Shown piece by piece: positions 17,447 through 26,688 of a DNA stretch of 64,000 bases (positions are counted from its first letter, which is position 1; the number at the start of each line of letters is the position of its first letter). Source of the stretch: Lyngbya sp. PCC 8106 (GTDB lineage: Bacteria; Cyanobacteriota; Cyanobacteriia; Cyanobacteriales; Microcoleaceae); assembly GCF_000169095.1 (NCBI RefSeq), contig NZ_AAVU01000041.1, forward strand, positions 1 through 64,000, written 5' to 3'. Both the position numbers and the translations under genes were made by a program. The notes under the pieces were generated by a model. The model saw only the letters and a list, made by a program, of their open reading frames with translations, did not search any database and had not been told where the DNA came from.

Positions 17447-18058
17447 TCAGCCGCCATTGTTAGCAGCAGCACTAGCAGCCATTGCTTTACGATCATAGAC
17501 TTGATCAATTAAGCCATAATCAACAGCTTCTTGAGCAGACATAAAGAAATCTCGTTCGGTATCTTGCTCAATTCGAGACATGGGTTGTCCTGTATGATCG
17601 GCGAGACTTTGATTGAGGCGTTTCTTCAAGTAAAGAATTTCTTTGGCTTGAATTTCGATATCAGTGGCTTGTCCTTGAGCGCCCCCTAACGGTTGGTGAA
17701 TCATAATCCGAGAATGGGGTAGACTCATCCGTTTTCCTTTGGCACCTGCACTCAGCAAGAATGCGCCCATACTCGCCGCTAACCCAATACAAATGGTACT
17801 CACATCGGGGCGAATATGGTTCATGGTGTCGTAAATCCCCAATCCTGCGGACACTGAACCCCCTGGAGAGTTGATGTACAGGTAAATATCTTTTTCGGGA
17901 TCATCTGCATCGAGAAACAGCATTTGAGCCACGATCAGGTTGGCTAAATCTGCGGTTACTTGTTGTCCGAGAAAGATAATGCGATCGCGTAGCAGTCGGG
18001 AATAGATATCAAAGGCGCGTTCACCTCTACCCGATTGTTCAATAACGGTTGGAATCAT
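17447..18058 (-). CDS. clpP: ATP-dependent Clp protease proteolytic subunit
   Basis: A 203-residue ClpP serine protease subunit, which degrades proteins unfolded by ClpC or ClpX. The catalytic triad is visible: Ser in GLAASMGAFLL, His in RIMIHQPLGG and Asp in ERDFFMSAQEAVDYGLIDQV. The N-terminus MIPTVIEQSGRGERAFDIYSRLL is mature-like and normal for cyanobacterial paralogues. Cyanobacteria carry several clpP genes and an inactive clpR. This one keeps the full triad and is not next to clpX or clpR, so the paralogue number is not assigned. It appears to be a single-gene unit. Confidence 0.95.
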   Translation of the reverse strand: MIPTVIEQSGRGERAFDIYSRLLRDRIIFLGQQVTADLANLIVAQMLFLDADDPEKDIYLYINSPGGSVSAGLGIYDTMNHIRPDVSTICIGLAASMGAFLLSAGAKGKRMSLPHSRIMIHQPLGGAQGQATDIEIQAKEILYLKKRLNQSLADHTGQPMSRIEQDTERDFFMSAQEAVDYGLIDQVYDRKAMAASAAANNGG

Positions 18059-18369
18059 AACTAACCCACCAATACAAGTTCACTGTAATTGATTGTAGCG
18101 ATTGTTGTCAGCTTGGGGATTACGGGTTAGGGAAATCACTACCGACTGGGGTGAGTCAGGAACAGCTTTATTCAATCTTTTTGGACTCCTGTTGGGTGGC
18201 GGAGGAGTTTTGATTTCGGTGTTTGCTGGTAGATTTCATACTTTACTTTTTCTAGAGGTAAGTATTTAAGGATGACAAAATCTACGAATAATCCTAATAC
18301 CAATCAGTATCTTCCCGTTGACGACTAACCTGCAACAGAAGGTAGACTGGATTTTAAGTCTTATAAACG
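18059..18369. other. Intergenic region, 311 bp
   Basis: Region between the clpP start and the stop of the upstream helicase on the same strand; it should contain the clpP promoter. A short inverted repeat (ACTCCT / AGGAGT near 18187-18213) is visible but has no U-tract on the minus strand. No gene is supported. Confidence 0.4.
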
Positions 18370-20085
18370 TTAAATTGTTCTAGACTTCAATAGGGCTAAC
18401 TCCCACAACTTATTTTGTTGAGGAGGAAACCCAAACACCGCCATAAACCAATAGAGAATCCAAGAATTCTGTCGGGGATGAATGGAAAACTCTGACTCTG
18501 CAACTTGCAATAAATAAGATAAATAGCTAACTTGATCTTCAAAACACTCTGATTTTAACCCGGCAATTTCTCTCGACCACGTTAACACCGGAACACTTTT
18601 TAAACCTTGCTCTTGGAGGAAAATCTTGGCTTCTCGACGCGCAATTTCTGGAGAAACTCGCATAAAATAACACTGTTCTAACAGAGTCCGAAAGGCTTGA
18701 TGAACGGATTTTTTTGCATGACTCTGAAATAGTAACTTCAGTTCATCTTCCGGTTCAGGTCTTTCTAAGGAGGGGAATTCATACCCACAATGATCACATT
18801 GCTTTTGAGATAACCTGATCAGATGACCACATTCAGGACAAGTTTTAACCGCTGGTTCTCCTCGATTTTGAGATAACTCTAATTCGGTCAAAGGTTCATA
18901 CTCAATTTCCTCAACTGACCCATGACGCTGAATATTTCCGCCCTGATCTAAAATCAAACAATCTGATTTTCCTTGCTGCGGACATAACCTCATTCCTCGA
19001 CCAATCATCTGAACATAAAGTGCTTTAGATTGAGTCGGTCGTGCGAGAATAATACAGCTAACTTCGGGCCTGTCAAAACCAGTCGAACAAACCCCAACAT
19101 TAATCAGAATTTTAACATCACCTTGCGAAAAAGAATCAAAGATTTGTAATCGTTCTTCATCGGATGTTTTTGCAGTGACTAAAGCTGAAGTATGACCTCG
19201 ATTTGTAAACTCTTGAAAAAGGGATTGGGCGTGTTTTACCCCGACTGCATAAACCAAAGTTAAGCGCTGAGGACACAATCTTTCATAGTTGTCTACTGTT
19301 GCTTTAACTACCGCCGGGGCGTTACATCGGAGTTCGAGTTCACCAATAGCAAAGTCTCCTTGTCGAATTTTAACCCCTTTGAGATCGGCTCCAGCGATAC
19401 CATAGTAAACGGTTGGAACTAAATAACCATTTTCGATTAAACTGGCTGGAGATTGACTGGCAATTTGAACTTCAAAAATATGACCAAAATTTTCCCGTTT
19501 ACTCAGTCTCCAGGGACTCGCTGTAAACCCAATTAATAGTGGAGAATAGGTTAATGAATCTGGGTTTTTATTCAGACGCGGACATCGTTTTTTTGCCCAC
19601 TTTGACCACATAACTTGATGACATTCATCAATGATTACGAGATCAGGATCAAACCACGATTCTCGATGACCTCGTTCGAGGGTTTGTCTCATTGCAACTT
19701 GAATATTGGGCTGTCGATCTTCTTTCCAACCGCCCGCGATGACTCCTGCTTTGAGATCAAATAATGCTAGACTTTTTAAAACTTGTTGAATCAGGGCTTG
19801 AAAGGGAACAACAATCAAAACTTTACAGTTTTTTTGAATCGCATCATAGGTAATTGAAGAAAAAACGATGGTTTTACCATAAGCGCAAGGTGCAACAAAT
19901 AAGACTCGCTTGTATCCGTTTTGAATTAGTTGATAGAGTTGTTGTTTGTCCTGTTGTTGATAATCTCTGAGTTGGATTAACGATTGTCTATCCCGTTGAG
20001 AGGGGACTTGGCTTGTCGTCGGCGGAGTTTGCTGTTGAGAGATTTGGGACTTCACTCCAGTTAACAGAGAGTAAGGATTAGACAT
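18370..20085 (-). CDS. Superfamily II DNA/RNA helicase with C-terminal zinc ribbon
   Basis: About 571 residues. The helicase core has LRDYQQQDKQQLYQLI, Walker A APCAYGKTIVF (family form GxGKT, with Ala-Tyr here), a DECH box (VIIDECHQVMW), TASP as motif III, and motif VI QMIGRGMRLCP. A zinc ribbon follows (CPECGHLIRLSQKQCDHCGYEF). The arrangement resembles SSL2/RadD-like helicases; RadD of Escherichia coli also has a zinc finger and acts in recombination repair. The role here is inferred only by resemblance. A TTG at 20154 extends the frame 23 codons, but ATG 20085 (MSNPYSLL) is a more usual start. No operon partner. Confidence 0.8.
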   Translation of the reverse strand: MSNPYSLLTGVKSQISQQQTPPTTSQVPSQRDRQSLIQLRDYQQQDKQQLYQLIQNGYKRVLFVAPCAYGKTIVFSSITYDAIQKNCKVLIVVPFQALIQQVLKSLALFDLKAGVIAGGWKEDRQPNIQVAMRQTLERGHRESWFDPDLVIIDECHQVMWSKWAKKRCPRLNKNPDSLTYSPLLIGFTASPWRLSKRENFGHIFEVQIASQSPASLIENGYLVPTVYYGIAGADLKGVKIRQGDFAIGELELRCNAPAVVKATVDNYERLCPQRLTLVYAVGVKHAQSLFQEFTNRGHTSALVTAKTSDEERLQIFDSFSQGDVKILINVGVCSTGFDRPEVSCIILARPTQSKALYVQMIGRGMRLCPQQGKSDCLILDQGGNIQRHGSVEEIEYEPLTELELSQNRGEPAVKTCPECGHLIRLSQKQCDHCGYEFPSLERPEPEDELKLLFQSHAKKSVHQAFRTLLEQCYFMRVSPEIARREAKIFLQEQGLKSVPVLTWSREIAGLKSECFEDQVSYLSYLLQVAESEFSIHPRQNSWILYWFMAVFGFPPQQNKLWELALLKSRTI

Positions 20086-20226
20086 TCTTGAGCCTGAACT
20101 GAGCCTTGTCAAGTTTACGAGATTTATTGCAGTTTGAAAAGGGTTGACCCTCAATGATAACCCGTTGGAATTGACTTTTCCTTGCCTTTTAGGATAAGAT
20201 TTTTTTCACAACTGAAATCAGATTGC

Positions 20227-20232
20227 TATAAT
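20227..20232 (+). promoter_or_regulatory. Candidate -10 element for aroK
   Basis: TATAAT matches the sigma-70 -10 consensus, with a weak TTCACA 16 bases upstream (20205-20210). It lies 28 bases before GTG 20260. Transcription from here would exclude the longer TTG-started reading of aroK, so it supports the chosen start. Confidence 0.45.
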
Positions 20233-20259
20233 AATTGCAGTTTTTTGAAAACAAATCTC

Positions 20260-20841
20260 GTGAATGATTTATTGAGAGGAATTAATCTCTATCTCATCGG
20301 TATGATGGGTGCGGGTAAAACGACGGTGGGAAAATTGTTGGCAAAACAGTTTAATTATCGCTTTATCGATACGGATGAGGTGATTACTCAAGTGGCGGGT
20401 CAGTCCATTAACCAAATTTTTACCGAACAAGGCGAGGAAGCGTTTAGAACGTTAGAATCTCAGGTGTTGTCGGGATTATGCGCCCATCAGCGTTTGGTCG
20501 TAGCAACAGGAGGGGGTATTATTCTCCAACGGGCGAACTGGGGTTATCTCCGTCATGGTTTAATTGTTTGGTTGGATGTTTCTCCAGAAGATCTTTATCA
20601 ACGCTTAAAAGAAGATACAACCCGACCTCTACTCCAACATGATAATCCTTTGGGTCGATTGCAAGAATTGCTTAAACAGCGAGAATCTCTTTACGCTGAA
20701 GCGGATGTGAAGGTGACTATTACTCAACATGATACACCAGAACAGGTGGTGGATCATATTCTCGAAAAAGTTCCGACTGTTCTGAAAACGGAATCTTTAA
20801 AACCCCCTGAATATAATCTAAATCCTAATGACCTATCGTAA
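20260..20841 (+). CDS. aroK: Shikimate kinase
   Basis: About 193 residues. The enzyme phosphorylates shikimate at the 3-position using ATP in aromatic amino acid and chorismate synthesis. The P-loop GMMGAGKTTVGKLLA lies near the N-terminus. DTDEVI (shikimate-binding Asp), FRTLESQVL and VVATGGGIIL are the family motifs, followed by the lid (DTTRPLL) and RESLYAEADV. An in-frame TTG at 20182 would add 26 residues not seen in the family and would overlap the -10 box, so GTG 20260 is preferred. Its stop overlaps the next start by 14 bases, indicating coupling. The tail after residue 170 is slightly long. Confidence 0.93.
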   Translation: MNDLLRGINLYLIGMMGAGKTTVGKLLAKQFNYRFIDTDEVITQVAGQSINQIFTEQGEEAFRTLESQVLSGLCAHQRLVVATGGGIILQRANWGYLRHGLIVWLDVSPEDLYQRLKEDTTRPLLQHDNPLGRLQELLKQRESLYAEADVKVTITQHDTPEQVVDHILEKVPTVLKTESLKPPEYNLNPNDLS

Positions 20842-21256
20842 TCCCACTCCGACTGTTGATATTATTATTGAATTGGGCGATAAACCCGAACGACCGATTG
20901 TTTTGATTGAACGTCGTAACCCGCCTTATGGTTGGGCAATTCCGGGCGGTTTTGTTGATTATGGAGAATCTGTCGAAGCTGCGGCTAAACGAGAGGCTCA
21001 AGAAGAAACGGGCTTGGATGTAACATTAATTGAACAATTTTATGTTTATTCTGACCCAAATCGTGATCCGCGTCAACATACTTTATCGATTGTATTTTTA
21101 GCGACTGCAAAAGGAGAACCATCAGCTGCAGATGATGCTAAAAATTTAGAGATTTTTGAACCGTGGCGTATTCCAACTGATCTTTGTTTTGATCATGATC
21201 GGATTTTAGAAGATTATCTACGTTATCGTCATTTTTCTCTTAGACCCCGACTTTAA
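20828..21256 (+). CDS. Nudix hydrolase
   Basis: A 142-residue Nudix protein. The full box GxxxxxExxxxxxxREUxEExGU is present as GFVDYGESVEAAAKREAQEETGL, with the metal-binding glutamates REAQEET. PPYGWAIPGGFVDYGE resembles the ADP-ribose pyrophosphatase / NrtR-like and NUDT-type subgroup, but substrate prediction is weak. These enzymes cleave nucleoside diphosphates linked to other groups. The ATG overlaps the aroK stop by 14 bases, so the two are translationally coupled, though no metabolic link is evident. Confidence 0.92.
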   Translation: MTYRNPTPTVDIIIELGDKPERPIVLIERRNPPYGWAIPGGFVDYGESVEAAAKREAQEETGLDVTLIEQFYVYSDPNRDPRQHTLSIVFLATAKGEPSAADDAKNLEIFEPWRIPTDLCFDHDRILEDYLRYRHFSLRPRL

Positions 21257-21360
21257 CCGTGATCAGCTACCCCTGCTATAATTGGTATTGCACTACGCGA
21301 ATATATGAGGACATTTATAAATCCTAAAACCCCTACCTAGTCTACTGTTCCCTCACTTGC

Positions 21361-21480
21361 AAAGTTGCTCCTTGATGGAAACCACCAAGACCCTCTGGGT
21401 TCGCTAGTTGCTCATGGGGGAAACCCCCTCTCTTGGTCAGCGTTCCCTAAGCGAGGAAACCTCGCCGGGGTCTGACCGCA
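21361..21480. repeat. REP-like hairpin cluster
   Basis: This stretch packs small perfect hairpins with an AAA loop: GGGGGAAACCCCC (21416-21428) and GCGAGGAAACCTCGC (21451-21465). It is GC-rich against its neighbours. The style matches intergenic repetitive sequences scattered in cyanobacterial genomes. Only one copy is present here, so the repeat status is inferred. Confidence 0.45.
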
Positions 21481-21510
21481 AGACCGCACTAGACTCACCG
21501 CACTTTGCGC

Positions 21511-21608
21511 TGTTCCCTGTTCCCTGTTCCCTGTTCCCTGTTCCCTGTTCCCTGTTCCCTGTTCCCTGTTCCCTGTTCCCTGTTCCCTGTTCCCTGTTCC
21601 CTGTTCCC
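21511..21608. repeat. Heptanucleotide tandem repeat, 14 x TGTTCCC
   Basis: The unit TGTTCCC repeats 14 times without error over 98 bases. It resembles the short tandemly repeated repetitive (STRR) heptamers of filamentous cyanobacteria, though this unit is not one of the classic three I recall. It ends three bases beyond the stop codon of the downstream GGDEF-EAL gene (minus strand). Seven is not a multiple of three, so any reading frame through it repeats every seven residues. No spacer units exist, so it is not a CRISPR. Confidence 0.95.
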
Positions 21609-21611
21609 GAT

Positions 21612-24600
21612 TCAAGTAGCGCTATATTGCCAAGCATCTTGAAATAATGCAGTTAAAGCTTCGACAGTTAAAGGTTTAGCAATTAAGTAACCTTGAGCAA
21701 AGGGACATCCGATGTTTTTTAAGTATTCAAATTGCGTTCGGGTTTCAATTCCTTCTGCAATCACTTCTAGATTTAACTTTGTTGCCAAAGTCATAATAAT
21801 GTCTATAATTGCGCTATTTTCTCCCTGTTCTCCAATACAATTAACAAAAGATTGGTCAATTTTGAGAGTATTTAACGGCAATCGTTGTAAATAACTCAGA
21901 GAAGAATAACCCGTGCCAAAATCATCTAGACTGAGTTGAATAGAATGGGATCGAATATTAGAGAGTAATGTCATAATATTTTCGATATCATCTAATAACA
22001 TACTTTCAGTTAGTTCTAGAGTTAAAAGTTGGGGAGGAAAATCTATCTCAGTTAAGGCTTGATTAATTTGTTCAATTAAAGTCGGTTCTCGTAGTTGTCG
22101 CGCGGAAAGATTGACACTGATTTTTAAATTTTGAGTGTTTGGAAAGTGTTGATGCCAAGTTTTCATCTGAGAACAAGCCGTTTTTAACACCCACATTCCC
22201 ATCGGAACAATTAGTCCAGTTTCTTCAGCGACTGGGATGAACTCAGACGGAGGAATTAACCCATTTTGAGGATGTTGCCAACGAATTAAAGCCTCCATTC
22301 CCGTAATTTTTCCCGTTTCTATAGAAATAATCGGCTGATAATATAAAATAAATTCTTCTCGATCTAAAGCCTGACGTAAATCATTTTCTAAGTGTAAACG
22401 TTTGAGGGCTTGTAGATACATAGACGGGTCAAAAATTTCATAGCGTTCTCCCCCTTTTGCTTTAGCTCGATACATGGCTGTATCCGCATCCCGCAACAAG
22501 TCAATCGCTTGGTGATAATCACTCGAACCATAAACAATCCCAATACTCGGCGTAATAAATACTTCTTGTTGATTTAATATAAATGGAGATTGAAGTTTTG
22601 TGATCATGCGTTTGGCAATTAAAATTGCTTCATTAATATTGTCAATTTCTTCAAGTAATATCACAAATTCATCACCGCCAAACCGAGCCACTAGATCAAC
22701 TGGACGAATTAATCCCTGTAAGGTCTGAGCAACAGAGATCAACAGTTCATCTCCGACTAAATGACCCAGACTATCATTAATCACTTTAAAGCGATCAAGA
22801 TCTAAAAATAAAATCGCAAACTGAAAGTCTTGATAACGTTTTAAGCGTTGGAGAGCCAGTTCAATACGACTAATTAATAAATCCCGATTAGGTAATCCCG
22901 TCAGAGAGTCATGTAGGGCATCATGCCTGAGTTGTTGTTCGACTTGGACTCGATCTGTGACATCCCGAGAAGTGGTTTGTAGACGAACGACTTGACCCCT
23001 AATATTTAAAATTGGTGTAGTTAGGGTTTCTAGCCAGATATAGTCTCCTGATTTTTTTCGCATCCGATAGGTCATGGGAATCGGATCACCACTGAGAGCC
23101 GCCAGATGAGACGTTTGGAGAATGCGTGAGCGATCTTCGGGATGAAAGAATGTATAAGGATCTTCTCCAATCAGTTCTTTGTCGTCATATCCGAGTAGAA
23201 GCTGACAAGAAGGACTCACATAGAGATATTGACCTTCTGCATTGTGAATACAAACGAGATCACTCATATTTTCGGCCAATAACCGATACCGTTCTTCGCT
23301 TTCGCGCAATGCCATTTCTGCTCGTTTGCGATCGCTAATATCGAGAATTAAACCCTCCCAAATCACATCACCGTTGGGTTGTTTCTCGGGTTTTGCTAAG
23401 GTTTGTAGCCATTTTTGATCACCCGAGGGGGTGGTAATTCGCCATTCGTAAGTCCAGGGTTCTAGAGTCTCCGCAGACACCTGAAGCGATTCTTGCATTC
23501 TGGATAAATCTTCGGGATGGATCAACTCCCAAAGAACTTTAACATCCTGTTCGATCTCGGAGGATTCGATTTCCCAGAGTGTTCGGCTACCTGGACTCAT
23601 ATAAGTCACCGCATCAGAGTCATCAGCAGACAAGACGTAGCGATAAATTACTCCCGGTAAATTCGCCGCTAGGTTTTGCAGACGCTTTTCGGCTTGTTTG
23701 AGGGCTGTTACCTCTATTATCATCGTGTCCCAAATCACATCACCATTGGTTTGTTGTTCGGGTTTACCTGCACTTTGCACATATTTGTGAATACCGGAGG
23801 GCATGATAATTCGCCATTCATAAGACCAAGGTTCTAGGGTCTGAGCCGATAGCAATACTGATTGTTGCATACCGGGTAAATCGTCGGGATGTACGAGCTT
23901 CCAGAGAATTTCGGTATTGTGTTCAACTTCCCTGGCTTCAATTTCCCAGAGTTTATAACAACCGGGACTCATATAAATAACTGAATCAGAACCATCGCTA
24001 TGCAAAATATAACGAAAAATCGCTCCGGGTATATTGGCGGCTAGATTTTGAAAACGAGTTTCGGCTTGTTTGAGAGCGGTAATATTGGTTGCTGTTCCGA
24101 TGATTTGAACAATTCGCCCAGTGTCATTTTTTAAGGGTGCTAAACTCGTCAGCCACCAAAGATCTTGTCCGCGAAAGGGAAGAAATTCTTCGTAGGTGAT
24201 TATGGTTTCTGTTTCTACGCAGCGACGATAGTTTTGTTCGACTGCTTGGGCAATTTCCGGGGGAAGAATTTGGGCGGGGGTTTTTCCTTGTATTTCTGCG
24301 GTTGAAATTCCGGTGAGTTGCTCATGGATCGGGTTTAGCTCAACATATTCAAAGGTTCCATTTTCTAAGACATCAATAATAAAGATGCCATATTGAGTAT
24401 TATCATAAATGGTCTGTAAAAATTGTTCGTTTTCTTTTAAAGCGATTTGTGACTGTTTGCGTTCCGTGATCTCTCGAAAGTAAACAGAAAGTCCGTCTTC
24501 GTCGGGATAGGCATGAACTTCATACCAACAATTAAAGGGAGGATAAAAGGCTTCAAAATCAACGGTTTTATCTGTGTTTAAAGCTTGATGATATTTGTGG

Positions 24601-25412
24601 TAAAACAGAGTATTTACTGCTTCGGGATAAGCTTCCCAGAGATTTTTATCGATTAATTCTTCGTTGTCTTTACCGAGCAATGGCTCGGCTTGAGAGTTTA
24701 AGTAGGTTATCTTCCACTGACGATTTACGGCAAAAAAGCCATCACTAATTCGCTCTAGAATTTTCTCGATTTTGATTTTTTCAGCCTGTTCTTGTCCGAG
24801 TAACTTGTCCCGTTCAAGTTCGGCTTGCTTACGTTCTGTAATGTGAGTATTGGCAATGACACATTGACTGACTTGTTGGTGAGAGTCAAACAAGGGATAA
24901 AGACGGGAAATCGCAAAATGTTTGGTTTGATCTGCGCCTCGATAAGTAATTTCAACTCCACTAAATGACTTTTGTTCTTGAAAGACTTGGGTGAGAATAG
25001 ATTCAAGAGGAGATAAACTTTCATCAGCCAATAGGATTTTCCAAGACTGACCGATGATTTCTTGATGATAATGATAGTTTTGCTGACAAGCTACATTCCA
25101 AATTTTTATTTTACCTTGTTTGTTGACTGAAAATATCGGGTTAGGAGAGTTTTCGACAGTCTGACGATAGAGTTCTTCAGTTGTTTGATGTTCTTTGATT
25201 TCTGGTTTAATTGGGCGATCATCGGTCTGAAAATTAGACTTTTTTGTTTGATAGATAAAGTATGCTATGATGATTAAAATTGAGGAAGTTTGTAAATAAG
25301 TTAAAGAATCAAATACACTTGAAATCGAGACGAATTTAAGAGACAAAAAATAATATTTTTTATAAACTAGAGAGAACAGATAAATTTTGGATAAACTAAA
25401 CCAGTGATACAT
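21612..25412 (-). CDS. Multi-PAS diguanylate cyclase/phosphodiesterase (GGDEF-EAL)
   Basis: A 1266-residue sensor for cyclic di-GMP turnover. One membrane helix (about 38-54) precedes six PAS/PAC units, at about 78-197, 212-316, 325-448, 450-573, 574-697 and 700-823. Units four and five are near copies (QNLAANxPGxIxRY). The GGDEF domain has an intact GGDEF (912-916) and an I-site RPVD (903-906), five residues upstream. The EAL domain has EAL at 1040-1042, NLSARQL, LTES, DDFGTGYSS and AEGIE, all retained. Both synthesis and breakdown are possible on sequence. It is monocistronic, and its stop is followed at once by the heptanucleotide array. Confidence 0.93.
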   Translation of the reverse strand: MYHWFSLSKIYLFSLVYKKYYFLSLKFVSISSVFDSLTYLQTSSILIIIAYFIYQTKKSNFQTDDRPIKPEIKEHQTTEELYRQTVENSPNPIFSVNKQGKIKIWNVACQQNYHYHQEIIGQSWKILLADESLSPLESILTQVFQEQKSFSGVEITYRGADQTKHFAISRLYPLFDSHQQVSQCVIANTHITERKQAELERDKLLGQEQAEKIKIEKILERISDGFFAVNRQWKITYLNSQAEPLLGKDNEELIDKNLWEAYPEAVNTLFYHKYHQALNTDKTVDFEAFYPPFNCWYEVHAYPDEDGLSVYFREITERKQSQIALKENEQFLQTIYDNTQYGIFIIDVLENGTFEYVELNPIHEQLTGISTAEIQGKTPAQILPPEIAQAVEQNYRRCVETETIITYEEFLPFRGQDLWWLTSLAPLKNDTGRIVQIIGTATNITALKQAETRFQNLAANIPGAIFRYILHSDGSDSVIYMSPGCYKLWEIEAREVEHNTEILWKLVHPDDLPGMQQSVLLSAQTLEPWSYEWRIIMPSGIHKYVQSAGKPEQQTNGDVIWDTMIIEVTALKQAEKRLQNLAANLPGVIYRYVLSADDSDAVTYMSPGSRTLWEIESSEIEQDVKVLWELIHPEDLSRMQESLQVSAETLEPWTYEWRITTPSGDQKWLQTLAKPEKQPNGDVIWEGLILDISDRKRAEMALRESEERYRLLAENMSDLVCIHNAEGQYLYVSPSCQLLLGYDDKELIGEDPYTFFHPEDRSRILQTSHLAALSGDPIPMTYRMRKKSGDYIWLETLTTPILNIRGQVVRLQTTSRDVTDRVQVEQQLRHDALHDSLTGLPNRDLLISRIELALQRLKRYQDFQFAILFLDLDRFKVINDSLGHLVGDELLISVAQTLQGLIRPVDLVARFGGDEFVILLEEIDNINEAILIAKRMITKLQSPFILNQQEVFITPSIGIVYGSSDYHQAIDLLRDADTAMYRAKAKGGERYEIFDPSMYLQALKRLHLENDLRQALDREEFILYYQPIISIETGKITGMEALIRWQHPQNGLIPPSEFIPVAEETGLIVPMGMWVLKTACSQMKTWHQHFPNTQNLKISVNLSARQLREPTLIEQINQALTEIDFPPQLLTLELTESMLLDDIENIMTLLSNIRSHSIQLSLDDFGTGYSSLSYLQRLPLNTLKIDQSFVNCIGEQGENSAIIDIIMTLATKLNLEVIAEGIETRTQFEYLKNIGCPFAQGYLIAKPLTVEALTALFQDAWQYSAT

Positions 25413-25522
25413 GGATAACTTCCCTGTAGTATTAGGTTTTCGTCTAACTTTAACATTTTTTCAACAAAAAACATCAAAATTATTCTGACCAACTTTTTGT
25501 CTTGAAAACTGACTCCTAAATA

Positions 25523-26380
25523 TTAAACAGAATCTGGCATTGGTAACGTGCGAACTTTAAGATCTTTGTAAAATTCTTCTTGAGTTAATTCTACTTTAGA
25601 TTGAGCCGACAACAATAATAATGCCCAGAATACTCCGACTCGTTCATTAGGAGGTTGATGAACTAAATTGGCTTCATCATTGTCTTCCTCAGACAACTCA
25701 GGCGATAGGGCTTCAGGGGCAGTCGCATCTGACCATAACACTAAAAGCTTTTCTAAATCTAACCATTCTGCACTAAAATCTGACCATTGATTACTGAATA
25801 ATTGTTCAAGTTTAGTTGCAGTTTCAGTTAAATTTTCTTGGTGAGCAAGTTCAGCGATCGCTTTTGCAGCTTGGGCTTTGGCTTGAGAACTGGTTTGACG
25901 ACGCTTCGGACGTGCCTTTTGTTCAGCGATCGCAGTTGCCATTAATTGTAACTGATCAATCAATTCTTGCAAAGTCACTCGGCGTTTTTGCGGGACTTTA
26001 CCAACAGTTCGTCGTCGAATTTGACGTTCTAGATTTTGGGGACGTTGCAGCCCATTTAACCCATTTTCAGCATCCACAAATTCTTCTTCTACGATTATTT
26101 CTCCATCTCCTTCTAAGGGATCAACCGACATTAAACTATCAGCTTTCAATAAAACCAACATTGAAGCATACAAAAAAGCTTGACCCGACTGAGACAATTC
26201 AGTAAAATTTTGACCAGGAGAAGAATTTTGTTGAGGCGTGAGTTGACTCAAGTAGCGATCAATCACTTCAATCACTTGTACATCCCAAGGGTCAATTTCT
26301 CCTCGTTTTGCCAAGTCAATTAACAGGGCAATTCCTTCGGAGAGTTGATTTAAAGCATCTTGCGGTGTTTCGACAATCAT
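25523..26380 (-). CDS. scpA: Segregation and condensation protein A
   Basis: About 285 residues. ScpA is the kleisin that, with ScpB and SMC, forms the chromosome condensation complex. The N-terminus has the family motif EGIALLIDLAKRGEIDPWDVQVIEVIDRYL, then TELSQSGQAFLYASMLVLLKADSLM. The C-terminal winged helix ends with VFWALLLLSAQSKVELTQEEFYKDLKV. The middle carries an RR-rich stretch (RRRTVGKVPQKRRV) and a long acidic insert typical of cyanobacterial members. ATG 26380 was chosen because the family aligns from there; an ATG at 26440 would add 20 residues. Divergent from the UvrD-like gene. Confidence 0.85.
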   Translation of the reverse strand: MIVETPQDALNQLSEGIALLIDLAKRGEIDPWDVQVIEVIDRYLSQLTPQQNSSPGQNFTELSQSGQAFLYASMLVLLKADSLMSVDPLEGDGEIIVEEEFVDAENGLNGLQRPQNLERQIRRRTVGKVPQKRRVTLQELIDQLQLMATAIAEQKARPKRRQTSSQAKAQAAKAIAELAHQENLTETATKLEQLFSNQWSDFSAEWLDLEKLLVLWSDATAPEALSPELSEEDNDEANLVHQPPNERVGVFWALLLLSAQSKVELTQEEFYKDLKVRTLPMPDSV

Positions 26381-26688
26381 TGAATTTCTAAGCGTTAAAT
26401 GAGCGCGAATTTTTACAGTCACCCGTTTGATTGGGATCATTAATCAATTATCCGTGTTCATCCTGTCACCCGGAGTAAAATGTGTGCGTCTGAGATTCTT
26501 TGCTTCTCTCAACATGACAATCATTCTGTAAACTGAACTTCTGGCTTCTGACTTTTGCAATAATTCACTTGACGACTGACAACAATTAACGATATTGTAA
26601 TCAACTATAGACATTTGGTAAAAGTTTATCCATTTTGTCACACCGAAAAAATAAACCCCCCTCAATATTCTGATAGTAGTCTCTAACC

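Noticed and set aside
18187..18213. Hairpin near clpP as a terminator
   Set aside because: Its T-run suits the plus strand, but no plus-strand gene ends there.
21511..21608. Possible CRISPR array
   Set aside because: The unit is 7 bp, units are contiguous and there are no spacers or cas genes.
21412..21647. Overlapping frames encoding NREQGTG repeats
   Set aside because: They are only translations of the TGTTCCC heptamer array and have no start context or family.
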